Shown here piece by piece: positions 16,160 through 25,591 of a stretch of 64,000 nucleotides of DNA. Positions within the stretch are counted from its first letter, which is position 1, and each line of letters begins with the position of its first letter. The stretch is from Lacrimispora saccharolytica (GTDB taxonomy: Bacteria; Bacillota; Clostridia; Lachnospirales; Lachnospiraceae), in contig JADYUL010000002.1 in NCBI GenBank assembly GCA_021531795.1, positions 1-64,000 on the forward strand, in the 5' to 3' direction. The position numbers were made by a program, and so were the translations under genes. The notes under the pieces were generated by a model. It ran no database searches. It saw nothing but the letters and a program-made list of their open reading frames with translations, and had not been told where the DNA came from.

Positions 16160-18088
16160 ATGCCACCAATGGGAGGACCACACGGACCCGGCAGGAGAGG
16201 AGTTAAACCAAGTATTGATAATCCCGGTCAGGTATTTAAGAGGCTTATGAAGTATATCTTCAAGGACTATGGTGCGATGTTTGTTATCGTATTCGTTATG
16301 ATAATTATTAGTGTTCTTGCCTCGGTTCAGGGGACAATGTTTACCAAGAATCTGATCGATGATTATATCACTCCATTTCTTGTGGATACGGACACACCTG
16401 ATTTCGCACCTCTATCACGTGCAATAGGAAGAGTAGCGTGCTTCTATCTGCTCGGTGTTGTAGCTGTGTTTCTTCAGAACAAGCTTATGATTAAGATATC
16501 ACAGGGAGTCCTAAGAAACTTAAGAAATGATATCTTTACTCATATGGAGAAGCTTCCGATTAAGTATTTTGATACACATTCCCACGGGGATATTATGAGT
16601 ATATATACCAACGATGTTGATACACTGAGGCAGATAATCAGTGGTGCGCTGCCACAGATAGTCAATAGCGCTTTTACCATAGTAAGCGTACTGATATCAA
16701 TGATAATCTTAAGTATTCCGCTTACTGTTGTGACACTGCTCATGGTTGGTGTAACGATGTTCGCCGTTAAGTTTGCTGCCGGAAGATCCGGTAAGTATTT
16801 CATGAAGCAGCAGAAGAACCTGGGTGCACTCAACGGTTATATTGAAGAGACCATGAACGGCATGAAAGTCGTTAAGGTGTTCAATCACGAAGAAATATGC
16901 AAGGAGGAGTTTGGCAGGCTTAACGAAGAACTGTTTAACTCTGCTGACAATGCCAACAAGTATTCCAATATTCTTGGACCGATCAATGCCCAGATTGGTA
17001 ATTTAAGCTACGTTATCTGCGCCTGCCTTGGTGGAGTTATGGCGCTAACGGGATTCAGTGGACTGACGCTTGGAGCACTTGCAAGTTTCCTTACTTTTAA
17101 TAAGAGCTTCAATATGCCCATCAATCAGGTGAGTCAGCAGATGAGCTCCATTGTTATGGCTCTGGCAGGGGCGGACAGAATATTCAGGCTCTTGGATGAG
17201 GAGCCGGAGATTGATGAGGGCTATGTTACTCTGGTTAATGCTAAAGATGTGGACGGAATCCTTACCGAGTGCGAAGAGGAGACAGGGATTCTTGCCTGGA
17301 AGCATCCTCACAGTGAGACAGGTGAGATAGAATATGTCAGATGGGAAGGCAATGTTGTCTTTGATAATGTGGATTTTGGATACACAGACGATAAGATGGT
17401 ACTGCATGATATCAAGATGTATGCTGATTCGGGTCAGAAGCTTGCCTTTGTAGGTTCAACCGGTGCGGGGAAGACAACAATTACCAACCTGATTAACCGT
17501 TTCTATGACATTCAGGATGGTAAGATCAGGTATGACGGAATCAATATTAATAAGATTAAGAAGTCAGACCTGCGTCACAGTCTTGGAGTTGTACTTCAGG
17601 ACACTCATCTCTTTACAGGAACCGTGGCTGAAAACATCAGATACGGTAAATTGGATGCGAGTGATGAGGAGGTCTATGCAGCTGCAAGGCTTGCCAATGC
17701 GGATGGCTTTATCAGAAGACTTCCTGACGGATATGATACTGTTATTACGGGAAACGGTGCATCCCTAAGCCAGGGACAGAGACAGCTTATTGCCATTGCA
17801 AGAGCTGCCATTGCCAATCCACCCGTGCTTATCCTGGATGAGGCAACGTCAAGTATTGATACCAGAACCGAGAAGATAGTTCAGAGTGGAATGGATAAGC
17901 TTATGAACGGCAGAACTACCTTCTGTATAGCCCACAGACTCTCTACGGTCAGAAATTCTGATTGCATTATGGTACTTGAGCAGGGCAGAATAATCGAGAG
18001 AGGAAGCCATGAAGAACTCATGGAGCTTAAGGGTAAATATTATCAGTTGTATTCAGGTAATGGAATCAACAATTCTCAAAGTGCATAG
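16160..18088 (+). CDS. ABC exporter half-transporter, second subunit
   Basis: This 642-residue partner carries an extended N-terminus rich in Gly/Pro (MPPMGGPHGPGRRG), six membrane helices (about 30-335) and a nucleotide-binding domain. Walker A is GSTGAGKTT and Walker B with catalytic Glu is VLILDEATSS, both canonical. The signature is LSQGQ instead of LSGGQ. Its good Walker motifs combine with the good signature of the first subunit to give one active ATP site, the standard arrangement in heterodimeric exporters. An insertion of about 30 residues precedes the nucleotide-binding domain. The frame extends upstream to 16061, but AAGGAGG 9 bp before 16160 fixes the start. It is followed directly by the 6S RNA promoter, with no clear terminator between. 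Confidence 0.93.
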   Translation: MPPMGGPHGPGRRGVKPSIDNPGQVFKRLMKYIFKDYGAMFVIVFVMIIISVLASVQGTMFTKNLIDDYITPFLVDTDTPDFAPLSRAIGRVACFYLLGVVAVFLQNKLMIKISQGVLRNLRNDIFTHMEKLPIKYFDTHSHGDIMSIYTNDVDTLRQIISGALPQIVNSAFTIVSVLISMIILSIPLTVVTLLMVGVTMFAVKFAAGRSGKYFMKQQKNLGALNGYIEETMNGMKVVKVFNHEEICKEEFGRLNEELFNSADNANKYSNILGPINAQIGNLSYVICACLGGVMALTGFSGLTLGALASFLTFNKSFNMPINQVSQQMSSIVMALAGADRIFRLLDEEPEIDEGYVTLVNAKDVDGILTECEEETGILAWKHPHSETGEIEYVRWEGNVVFDNVDFGYTDDKMVLHDIKMYADSGQKLAFVGSTGAGKTTITNLINRFYDIQDGKIRYDGININKIKKSDLRHSLGVVLQDTHLFTGTVAENIRYGKLDASDEEVYAAARLANADGFIRRLPDGYDTVITGNGASLSQGQRQLIAIARAAIANPPVLILDEATSSIDTRTEKIVQSGMDKLMNGRTTFCIAHRLSTVRNSDCIMVLEQGRIIERGSHEELMELKGKYYQLYSGNGINNSQSA

Positions 18089-18117
18089 TTGTTATTGATT
18101 GCATTGTCTGATATAAT
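18089..18117 (+). promoter_or_regulatory. Promoter of the 6S-like RNA
   Basis: TTGTTA (18089-18094) and TATAAT (18112-18117) are separated by 17 bp, with a TG just before the -10. The -35 touches the stop codon of the ABC gene. Predicted start is near 18124. Confidence 0.7.
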
Positions 18118-18123
18118 ACCAAT

Positions 18124-18316
18124 AACCGAGAGGTGCGGATTTCCTGATGTTTTGAACCTACAGTTACTTTAAAAGGGATTCCTACATTGCATGGCGGATG
18201 TCAAGCCACCCCGAATTATTCGGCTGCCAGTGGAAGGCAGAAATCATGTTGCGGTAACCCACCTAGCCGATTTGCTAGGAGTCAAAATACAGGAGCCCTC
18301 CTTGAGGTCTTAGACA
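18124..18316 (+). ncRNA. ssrS: Probable 6S RNA
   Basis: A region of about 190 nt without a plausible gene lies between its own promoter and its own terminator. Its ends pair. TCCTG then TTTTGA near 18142-18155 match TCAAAA then CAGGA near 18282-18293, with small internal loops, and GAGG-T-GC pairs with GC-C-CTC outside them. The middle contains further local hairpins, for example around CCGAATTATTCGG and TGCCAGTGGAAGGCA. A single long rod with a central bubble and this length fit 6S RNA, which binds sigma-A RNA polymerase in stationary phase. No riboswitch or RNase P signature is evident. The assignment is by structure and resemblance; a covariance-model scan was not possible. Confidence 0.65.
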
Positions 18317-18339
18317 GCGACCGTCAGGTCGCTTTTCTT
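18317..18339 (+). terminator. Terminator of the 6S-like RNA
   Basis: The stem GCGACC/GGTCGC with a GTCA loop and the tail TTTTCTT lies between the RNA and the YihY gene. Confidence 0.8.
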
Positions 18340-18360
18340 GGGTTTATTCGGAGAATTGTA

Positions 18361-19212
18361 ATGATAAAAAAGACGTATCAAATTTTTTACAATTTTGGTA
18401 AGAGTCTGCAGCATGACAATGTGTCTGCTTATGCTTCGAGCGCGGCTTTTTTCTTCTTTCTATCCATTGCTCCGATAATACTTGTAATATGTGCACTGAT
18501 TCCTTATACACCGATAACGGAGGGATATCTGCTGTCAGTTGCAACCGAGGAGCTGCCAAGCTCGCTTTCGGGCTTTATAAAAGCTCTGATTGTACAGATG
18601 TATGATAAAAGCGTAGGTATTTTTCCTGTAGCGATCCTTATCGCACTCTGGTCTGCAGGCAAGGGAATGATGGGACTGCAGACGGGACTCAATGTTGTTC
18701 ATGGTGTGGTTGAAGACAGGAATATGATTATTATCAGACTGCAGGCCAGCTTCTATACATTAATAACGCTGGTAGCTGTCTTTATTACCTTCACTCTGTC
18801 GGTGCTGTCGAAGAATGTGGCAGGAGTAATCAGCAGGCTGTTCCCGCCGGCAGGATATATTGCCGGGCTGTTCAGCCACTATAGGTTCATATTCGGTTGG
18901 GTATTTCTTACCATAATATTTACTTTGGTATATACCTTTATTCCAAATAAGAAGATTAAGCTTTTGTATCAGATTCCGGGTGCCGCGATTGCGGCTGTCG
19001 GATGGCAGATATATTCCTGGGGTTTCTCACTGTACCTAAGCTATTTTGGTGGTATGAGCTCCTATGGAAACCTCTCAACCATTGTGGTGTTGCTGTTTTG
19101 GCTGTATTTTAGTATGTATTTACTGCTTATCGGTGCGAATCTAAACAAATATTTCAAGCCGGTTATAAAAGTATTATTTAATAGACAAAGAGATGAAAGG
19201 ACTAAGACATGA
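18361..19212 (+). CDS. YihY/BrkB family inner membrane protein
   Basis: This 283-residue protein with about six membrane helices belongs to the YihY/virulence factor BrkB family. Family features include SAAFFFFLSIAPIILV near the N-terminus, ALWSAGKGMMGLQTGLN, and FGGMSSYGNLSTIVVLLFW near the end. Its biochemical role is not established; the family was once annotated as RNase BN by mistake. The open frame runs upstream into the RNA gene to 18187, but CGGAG 7 bp before ATG 18361 marks the start. Its stop overlaps the start of pheS (ATGA), so the genes are co-transcribed. Confidence 0.9.
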   Translation: MIKKTYQIFYNFGKSLQHDNVSAYASSAAFFFFLSIAPIILVICALIPYTPITEGYLLSVATEELPSSLSGFIKALIVQMYDKSVGIFPVAILIALWSAGKGMMGLQTGLNVVHGVVEDRNMIIIRLQASFYTLITLVAVFITFTLSVLSKNVAGVISRLFPPAGYIAGLFSHYRFIFGWVFLTIIFTLVYTFIPNKKIKLLYQIPGAAIAAVGWQIYSWGFSLYLSYFGGMSSYGNLSTIVVLLFWLYFSMYLLLIGANLNKYFKPVIKVLFNRQRDERTKT

Positions 19213-20228
19213 AGGATAAGTTGGAGAAGATTAAGAATGATGCCCTGGCTGCTATTAACAGTGCAGACAAACTTGAGACTCTCAATGAGACAAGAGTTAA
19301 TATTCTCGGTAAAAAGGGAGAGCTTACTCAGGTACTCAAGGGTATGAAGGACGTGAGCCCTGAGGACAGGCCCAAGATAGGACAGCTTGTGAATGATACA
19401 CGTGCCGAGATTGAAAGAGTACTCGAGGAAGCCACGGTTAAGCTTGAGAGAGTGATCAGGGAAGCACAGATGAAAAGTGAGGTCATTGACGTTACTCTTC
19501 CTGCCAAGAAGAATGCGGTAGGACATCGTCATCCTAATCAGATTACGCAGGAAGAGGTTGAGAGAATCTTCGTCGGAATGGGATATGAAGTTGTTGAAGG
19601 ACCGGAAATCGAGACTGACTACTACAACTTTGAAGCATTGAATATTCCCGCAGACCATCCGGCTAAGGATGAGCAGGATACCTTCTATATCAATGATACA
19701 TATCTTCTTAGAACACAGACTTCAGGTACACAGGTTCATGTAATGGAGCAGGGTAAGCTTCCAATCAGAATGATAGCTCCCGGTCGTGTGTTCCGTTCTG
19801 ATGAGGTTGATGCTACTCATTCTCCTTCGTTCCATCAGATAGAGGGACTGGTTATTGATAAGCACATAACTTTTGCAGACCTTAAGGGAACTCTTGCAGA
19901 GTTTGCCAAGGAGCTGTACGGAGAAGACATCAGAGTCAGATTCAGGCCTCACCACTTCAACTTCACAGAACCTTCTGCCGAGATGGATGTCAGCTGCTTT
20001 AAGTGTGGTGGTTCGGGATGTCGTTTCTGTAAGGGTACAGGTTGGATTGAAATCTTAGGCTGTGGTATGGTTCATCCCAATGTACTTCGTATGAGCGGAA
20101 TTGATCCTGAAGAGTATTCGGGTTTTGCTTTCGGTGTAGGTCTTGAGAGAATTGCACTGCTTAAGTATGAGATTGATGATATGAGACTGTTATACGAGAA
20201 CGATGAGCGTTTCCTTAAGCAGTTCTAA
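19209..20228 (+). CDS. pheS: Phenylalanine--tRNA ligase alpha subunit
   Basis: The 339-residue catalytic subunit of the (alpha-beta)2 synthetase attaches phenylalanine to tRNA-Phe. The N-terminal coiled coil (about 1-90) binds tRNA. The class II core follows with motif 2 (APGRVFRSDEVDATHSP, then FHQIEGLV) and motif 3 (FGVGLERIALLKY). A Cys-rich stretch (CFKCGGSGCRFCKGTGW) near 265 is common in bacterial PheS. Length is normal. The start overlaps the end of the YihY gene by 4 bases, and pheT follows after 23 bp. Confidence 0.98.
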   Translation: MKDKLEKIKNDALAAINSADKLETLNETRVNILGKKGELTQVLKGMKDVSPEDRPKIGQLVNDTRAEIERVLEEATVKLERVIREAQMKSEVIDVTLPAKKNAVGHRHPNQITQEEVERIFVGMGYEVVEGPEIETDYYNFEALNIPADHPAKDEQDTFYINDTYLLRTQTSGTQVHVMEQGKLPIRMIAPGRVFRSDEVDATHSPSFHQIEGLVIDKHITFADLKGTLAEFAKELYGEDIRVRFRPHHFNFTEPSAEMDVSCFKCGGSGCRFCKGTGWIEILGCGMVHPNVLRMSGIDPEEYSGFAFGVGLERIALLKYEIDDMRLLYENDERFLKQF

Positions 20229-20251
20229 TTTATAGTAGGAGAGATTATAAT

Positions 20252-22672
20252 ATGAATACAGCATTAAGTTGGATAAAAGCATATGTACCCGATCTTGACT
20301 GTACACCTCAAGAGTATCTGGATGCGCTCACATTGTCGGGAACAAAGGTCGAGTACTTCGAGAACCTCGATAAAAACTTAAGTAAGATCGTAGTAGGTCA
20401 GATTAAGAAGATTGACAGACATCCTGATGCGGATAAACTCGTAATCTGTCAGGTTGATATAGGATCTGAGGTTATTCAGATTGTTACCGGTGCAACCAAT
20501 GTATTTGAGGGTGCCAAGGTTCCTGTTGTATTGGACGGAGGAAGAGTAGCGGGAGGACATGACGGGTCTCCGCTTCCCGAAAACGGCATTCCGATTAAGG
20601 CAGGCAAGCTTCGCGGAGTTGATAGCTTCGGTATGATGTGTTCCATTGAGGAGCTTGGTTCCACAAGGGATTATTATCCTGAGGCACCTGAAGATGGTAT
20701 TTATATCTTCAAGGATGACGTGACAGTAGGTGACGATGCCATTGAAGTATTGGGCCTTCATGATACGGTATTCGAATATGAGATTACTTCGAACAGAGTG
20801 GACTGCTATTCAGTACTCGGAATAGCAAGAGAAGCAGCTGTTACCTTCAATAAGAAGTTTAATATGCCTGATAACACTGTAAAGGGAAATACTGAAGATG
20901 TTAATGACTATGTATCCGTAGAGGTTATCGACACTGACCTCTGCTCAAGGTACTGTGCAAGAGTCGTTAAGAATATCAAGCTTGGACCATCTCCCGAATG
21001 GATGCAGAGAAGACTTGCTGCAAGCGGTATCAGACCTATTAATAACATTGTCGATATTACCAACTATGTTATGGAAGAGTATGGACAGCCCATGCATGCC
21101 TTTGACCTTGACCAGGTTGAAGGACATAAGATTGTTGTTAAGAGAGCGAAAGACGGAGAGAAGTTCATGACTTTGGACGGTCAGGAGAGAACTCTTGACA
21201 GTGAGATGCTCATGATTAATGATGCAGGCAAAGCCATCGGAATTGCCGGTATCATGGGTGGTGAGAACAGTAAGATTACTGATGATGTTAAAACCATGCT
21301 CTTTGAGGCAGCAACCTTCAACGGAGCAAATATCAGAAAGTCTGCCAAGAGACTGGGCTTAAGAACAGATGCATCAGGAAAGTTCGAGAAGGGACTTGAT
21401 CCCAGGAATGCCATTGAGGCTATCAACAGAGCTTGCGCACTTATCGAAGAGCTTGGTTGTGGTGAGGTTGTAGGAGGAGTTGTTGATGTATGTGCTCCTC
21501 TTAAGGATCTTAACAAGATAGAATTCAGACCGACAAGAATCAACGATCTTCTGGGTACTGATATTGATGCTGATACCATGCTTGACATCTTCAAGAGACT
21601 GGAGCTTGAGTATGATGCTTCAACCAATATGATTACTATTCCTTCATTCCGTCAGGATCTTGAAGGAATTGCAGATCTTGCAGAGGAGGTATGCAGATTC
21701 TACGGCTATGACAAGGTACCTTCAACTCTTCCGAGCGGTGAGGCCACAACAGGTAAGATTAGCTTTAAGTCCAGAATAGAGCAGAAGGCAAGAGAGGTTG
21801 CGGAATACTGTGGCTTTTCACAGGGTATGTGCTACTCCTTCGAGAGCCCCAAGGTATTCGACAAGCTCCTGATAGACAAGGATGATGTATTACGACAGGC
21901 AATTACAATAAGCAATCCTCTGGGTGAAGACTTCTCCATCATGAGAACCATTTCACTTAACGGTATGCTTACTTCGCTTGCTACCAACTATAACAGAAGA
22001 AATAAGGATGCCAGACTCTATGAGATGGCAAATATTTATCTGCCTAAGAGCCTGCCACTTACCGAGAATCCCGATGAGAGGATGCAGTTTACACTTGGCT
22101 TCTACGGTAACGGAGATTTCTTCACAATGAAGGGAGTGATCGAGGAGTTCTTCGACAGCATCGGTATGAAGGGCAAACTTAATTACGATCCCAAGGCAGG
22201 TAAGCCCTTCCTTCATCCGGGAAGACAGGCCAATATTATATACGAAGGCGGTGTAGTAGGTTTCCTTGGTGAGGTTCATCCTGAAGTTCTGGATAATTAT
22301 AATATCGGAACCAAGGCATATGTTGCAGTTCTTGATATGCCGACTATTGTTCCTCATGCAACATTTGATCGAAAGTACGAGGGTGTGGCTAAGTATCCTG
22401 CGGTAAGTCGTGATATTTCCATGGTTGCACCTAAGGATATTCTGGTTGGTGATATTGAGACAGTAATCCGTCAGCGCGGTGGCAGGATTCTTGAATCTCT
22501 CAGTCTGTTTGATGTATATGAAGGCTCACAGATTAAGGCGGGCTTTAAGTCAATAGCATACAATATTACTTTCAGAGCTTCAGACAGAACCCTGGAGGAA
22601 TCAGATATTTCAGCTGCCATGAAGAAGATTCTTAACGGCCTTGAAGGAATGGGAATCGAGCTTAGACAGTAA
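20252..22672 (+). CDS. pheT: Phenylalanine--tRNA ligase beta subunit
   Basis: The 806-residue beta subunit carries the editing function against mis-charged tyrosine. It has an N-terminal EMAP-like tRNA-binding domain (about 40-150; KIDRHPDADKLVICQVD), B3/B4 editing and B5 domains in the middle (GLRTDASGKFEKGLDP near 370), a catalytic-like domain, and a C-terminal FDX-ACB anticodon-binding domain (about 710-806; KYPAVSRDISMVAP). Length and order are those of bacterial PheT. TAGGAGAG precedes the start. The aminopeptidase gene follows 19 bp after the stop. Confidence 0.98.
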   Translation: MNTALSWIKAYVPDLDCTPQEYLDALTLSGTKVEYFENLDKNLSKIVVGQIKKIDRHPDADKLVICQVDIGSEVIQIVTGATNVFEGAKVPVVLDGGRVAGGHDGSPLPENGIPIKAGKLRGVDSFGMMCSIEELGSTRDYYPEAPEDGIYIFKDDVTVGDDAIEVLGLHDTVFEYEITSNRVDCYSVLGIAREAAVTFNKKFNMPDNTVKGNTEDVNDYVSVEVIDTDLCSRYCARVVKNIKLGPSPEWMQRRLAASGIRPINNIVDITNYVMEEYGQPMHAFDLDQVEGHKIVVKRAKDGEKFMTLDGQERTLDSEMLMINDAGKAIGIAGIMGGENSKITDDVKTMLFEAATFNGANIRKSAKRLGLRTDASGKFEKGLDPRNAIEAINRACALIEELGCGEVVGGVVDVCAPLKDLNKIEFRPTRINDLLGTDIDADTMLDIFKRLELEYDASTNMITIPSFRQDLEGIADLAEEVCRFYGYDKVPSTLPSGEATTGKISFKSRIEQKAREVAEYCGFSQGMCYSFESPKVFDKLLIDKDDVLRQAITISNPLGEDFSIMRTISLNGMLTSLATNYNRRNKDARLYEMANIYLPKSLPLTENPDERMQFTLGFYGNGDFFTMKGVIEEFFDSIGMKGKLNYDPKAGKPFLHPGRQANIIYEGGVVGFLGEVHPEVLDNYNIGTKAYVAVLDMPTIVPHATFDRKYEGVAKYPAVSRDISMVAPKDILVGDIETVIRQRGGRILESLSLFDVYEGSQIKAGFKSIAYNITFRASDRTLEESDISAAMKKILNGLEGMGIELRQ

Positions 22673-22691
22673 CCTTAAGGAGGATATTTCC

Positions 22692-24089
22692 ATGAACAGT
22701 AAGAACGTATGGAAAGAGAGTAATCAGAAAAAGGTGAAGGCAATTGACACCTTTGCCGGGGAATACATTGATTTTATCAGTGACAATAAGACAGAGCGTG
22801 AGTGCTGCGATGCTGCGGTATGCATGCTTGAGGCGGCAGGCTTCGTTGAACTTAACAGACTAATAGATAAGGGTACTAAGCTCAAAGCAGGCGACAAGGT
22901 GTATATGACACAGATGAATAAGTCTGTGGCTGCCTTTGTTATCGGTAATAAGTCTGTACTCGAGGGTCTCAATATCCTTGGAGCCCATATTGACAGCCCG
23001 AGGCTTGATATTAAGCAGAACCCTCTCTATGAGTCAGACGGAATCGGATATTTGGATACACATTATTATGGTGGTGTTAAGAAGTATCAGTGGGTCACAA
23101 TTCCGCTTGCAATCCATGGCGTTGTGATCAAGAAGGACGGAACCACCGTTGAGATTAATATAGGTGAGGATGAGGATGATCCTGTATTCTTCGTATCTGA
23201 CCTGCTGATTCACCTGGCTGCCAAGCAGATGGAGAAGAAGGCGAGTGAGGTTGTGACCGGAGAGGAGCTTGATATCATCATCGGCAACATGCCCCTTAAG
23301 GATGCCAAGGAGGATGAGAAGGAAGCAGTTAAAGCGAATATTCTAAGCATTCTCAAGGCACAGTACGACATAGAGGAGGAGGACTTCGCTTCAGCAGAGC
23401 TTGAGGTAGTTCCCGCAGGACGTGCACGTGAAGCAGGCTTTGATCGAAGCTTAATCTTAGGTTACGGACATGATGACAGGGTATGTGCATATCCTTCGCT
23501 CAGAGCGCTCATTGACACAGGTGTATGTGAGAGAACCACCTGCTGTATCCTTGTTGATAAAGAGGAGATCGGTTCTGTAGGTGCTACAGGTATGGAGAGT
23601 AAGTTCTTCGTTAATGCTGTTGCAGAGCTTATCAACCTCTCATGTGATAATTATTCGGATCTGCTTCTTAGAAGAGCACTTGCCAATTCATATATGTTAA
23701 GCTCAGATGTTAATGCAGGCTATGATCCTACATTTGCGGACAAGTTTGATAAGAAGAATGCTTCACTTCTTGGCAACGGACTGGTATTTAATAAGTTCAC
23801 AGGTTCAAGAGGTAAGTCAGGCTCCAATGATGCCAATGCTGAGTACATAGCAGCAATCCGCAATGTACTTGATAAGGATGGCGTTATCTACCAGACAGCG
23901 GAGCTCGGCAAGGTAGATATAGGCGGTGGCGGTACAATCGCATATATTCTTGCGTTATATGGCATGAATGTAATTGATGCAGGTGTTGCTGTTCTCAATA
24001 TGCATGCTCCTTGGGAGTGCATAAGCAAGGCAGACCTGTATGAAGCCTATGAAGGCTACAAGAGCTTCATAGCGGGAATCGGTCTGTAA
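22692..24089 (+). CDS. M18-family aminopeptidase
   Basis: This 465-residue zinc aminopeptidase of the M18 (aspartyl aminopeptidase/ApeA) family should remove N-terminal residues from cytoplasmic peptides. Metal-site landmarks are [11 protein letters not shown] (first His ligand), the [13 protein letters not shown] motif with the catalytic and ligand Glu pair, a GYDPTF stretch, and the C-terminal [19 protein letters not shown] with the last His. AAGGAGG 8 bp upstream of 22692 decides the start; the frame opens inside pheT at 22641. It sits between pheT and queA with very short gaps, so it belongs to that operon. Confidence 0.93.
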   Translation: MNSKNVWKESNQKKVKAIDTFAGEYIDFISDNKTERECCDAAVCMLEAAGFVELNRLIDKGTKLKAGDKVYMTQMNKSVAAFVIGNKSVLEGLNILGAHIDSPRLDIKQNPLYESDGIGYLDTHYYGGVKKYQWVTIPLAIHGVVIKKDGTTVEINIGEDEDDPVFFVSDLLIHLAAKQMEKKASEVVTGEELDIIIGNMPLKDAKEDEKEAVKANILSILKAQYDIEEEDFASAELEVVPAGRAREAGFDRSLILGYGHDDRVCAYPSLRALIDTGVCERTTCCILVDKEEIGSVGATGMESKFFVNAVAELINLSCDNYSDLLLRRALANSYMLSSDVNAGYDPTFADKFDKKNASLLGNGLVFNKFTGSRGKSGSNDANAEYIAAIRNVLDKDGVIYQTAELGKVDIGGGGTIAYILALYGMNVIDAGVAVLNMHAPWECISKADLYEAYEGYKSFIAGIGL

Positions 24090-24091
24090 TT

Positions 24092-25117
24092 ATGAAGACC
24101 TCGGATTTTAATTTTGAACTGCCTGAAGAACTGATAGCCCAGGACCCTTTGGAGGACAGGAGTGCATCAAGACTGCTTGTACTTAACAAAGAGACCGGCG
24201 AAACAGAGCATAAGATATTTAAGGACATCATTGATTTAGTTAATCCGGGTGACTGTCTGGTGCTTAACAACACTAAGGTTATTCCTGCCAGACTGCTTGG
24301 CGTCAAGGAGGACACGGGAGCTCATGTAGAGGTGTTCCTGCTGAAGAAATTATCCAAGGATACCTGGGAGACACTGGTTAAGCCGGGCAAGAAGTTGAAG
24401 CCCGGTGCAAGAGTAATATTCGGTGACGGACTGCTTACGGCAACCATCCTTGATACTATGGAGGAGGGTATACGAAAAGTGCTCTTTGAGTATGATGGCA
24501 TATTCGAAGAGGTACTGGATAAACTGGGTGAGATGCCCCTGCCTCCTTATATTACTCACAAGCTTAAGGATAGGGACAGATACCAGACTGTGTATGCCCG
24601 ATACGACGGTTCTGCTGCAGCTCCTACTGCAGGTCTTCACTTTACGAAGGAATTACTCACTGAGCTTGAGGCAAAGGGCGTTCGTATTGCTTATGTCACA
24701 CTTCATGTGGGACTTGGAACCTTCAGACCGGTTAAGGTTGATGATGTTGCCAATCATCATATGCATTCTGAGCACTATATAATTACCGGGGAAGCGGCAG
24801 ATATAATCAATACCACCAAGGAAAATGGTGGCAGAGTAATCTGTGTCGGTACTACCAGCTGCAGAACAATAGAGAGTGCAGCTGATGATACAGGTAAAGT
24901 TATTCCCGGTGAGAACGATACTCAGATATTTATCTATCCGGGTTACAGTTTCAAGGTATTGGATGCACTTATCACCAATTTCCATCTGCCCGAGAGCACA
25001 TTGGTTATGCTGGTATCTGCGCTTGCAGGTAAGGATAATATTATGAAGGCCTACAAGGAGGCGATTGACCTTCGATACAGGTTCTTTAGTTTTGGTGATG
25101 CAATGTTTATTAGATAA
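24092..25117 (+). CDS. queA: S-adenosylmethionine:tRNA ribosyltransferase-isomerase
   Basis: The 341-residue QueA transfers and rearranges the ribose of S-adenosylmethionine onto preQ1 in tRNA, giving epoxyqueuosine at the wobble position. Recognisable parts are the N-terminal [29 protein letters not shown], the PLPPYI stretch, [10 protein letters not shown] and the C-terminal [18 protein letters not shown]. Only 2 bases separate it from the aminopeptidase gene, so expression is coupled. No other queuosine gene is in the window. Length is typical. Confidence 0.97.
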   Translation: MKTSDFNFELPEELIAQDPLEDRSASRLLVLNKETGETEHKIFKDIIDLVNPGDCLVLNNTKVIPARLLGVKEDTGAHVEVFLLKKLSKDTWETLVKPGKKLKPGARVIFGDGLLTATILDTMEEGIRKVLFEYDGIFEEVLDKLGEMPLPPYITHKLKDRDRYQTVYARYDGSAAAPTAGLHFTKELLTELEAKGVRIAYVTLHVGLGTFRPVKVDDVANHHMHSEHYIITGEAADIINTTKENGGRVICVGTTSCRTIESAADDTGKVIPGENDTQIFIYPGYSFKVLDALITNFHLPESTLVMLVSALAGKDNIMKAYKEAIDLRYRFFSFGDAMFIR

Positions 25118-25125
25118 CGGAAAAG

Positions 25126-25154
25126 TAGACGTATTTATTCTGTTAGTTTATAAT
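25126..25154 (+). promoter_or_regulatory. Candidate promoter of the PilZ gene
   Basis: TAGACG (25126-25131) and TATAAT (25149-25154) are separated by 17 bp, 45 bp before the PilZ start codon. Confidence 0.5.
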
Positions 25155-25199
25155 AATTTTGTGGGGGTTTAGTGATTTCCTTTAGTTGGGAGGAGAAAG

Positions 25200-25541
25200 A
25201 TGGAGAAACGTAAGTCAGAGAGAACCGAATTAACATCAAGACTTGTAATTAAGTCCTTGAGCGGTGGAGCAGAGGAGGCCAAAGAAGTTGCGATAGAGGT
25301 TACAGACGTATCTAAGAGTGGTGTGGGCTTTACCTGCATGGTGCCGCTTGAAATCGGAGCTGTATACGAAGGCTTCCTGACCATATGGACCAAGGAAGTG
25401 CTGCATTGCTTCATGGAGATTGTAAGAATAGTCAAGAATGAGAATGATTATTCATATGGAGCGATTTTTATCGGCATGCCTGATATGGAAGTATCGAGAA
25501 TTGAAGTATATCAGACAGTTAACAAGAATGTGACTGATTAA
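25200..25541 (+). CDS. PilZ-domain protein (c-di-GMP binding)
   Basis: This 113-residue protein is essentially one PilZ domain. The c-di-GMP-binding motifs are both intact: RxxxR at residues 4-8 (RKSER) and DxSxxG in DVSKSGVGF near residue 41. GGGAGG precedes the ATG. Such stand-alone PilZ proteins act as receptors that regulate motility, adhesion or polysaccharide production by protein contact. It lies directly before a GDP-mannose-forming enzyme, so a link to polysaccharide synthesis is possible but unproven. No diguanylate cyclase is in the window. Confidence 0.88.
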   Translation: MEKRKSERTELTSRLVIKSLSGGAEEAKEVAIEVTDVSKSGVGFTCMVPLEIGAVYEGFLTIWTKEVLHCFMEIVRIVKNENDYSYGAIFIGMPDMEVSRIEVYQTVNKNVTD

Positions 25542-25542
25542 T

Positions 25543-25570
25543 TTTATGGCAAGCTTATGCTTGCCATAAA
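25543..25570 (+). promoter_or_regulatory. Perfect 12-bp hairpin before the mannose gene
   Basis: TTTATGGCAAGC and GCTTGCCATAAA form a perfect stem with the 4-nt loop TTAT. No T run follows, so it is not a standard terminator. It ends 6 bp before the AAGGAG of the next gene and may affect translation or mRNA stability. Confidence 0.5.
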
Positions 25571-25591
25571 TATTATAAGGAGCAATATGCT

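Noticed and set aside
18187-18360. Upstream extension of the YihY frame
   Set aside because: It runs through the 6S-like RNA and its terminator. A good ribosome-binding site exists at 18349, just before the internal ATG.
25543-25570. Hairpin considered as a terminator of the PilZ gene
   Set aside because: The stem is followed by TATTATAAGG rather than a T run, so it was listed as a regulatory hairpin instead.
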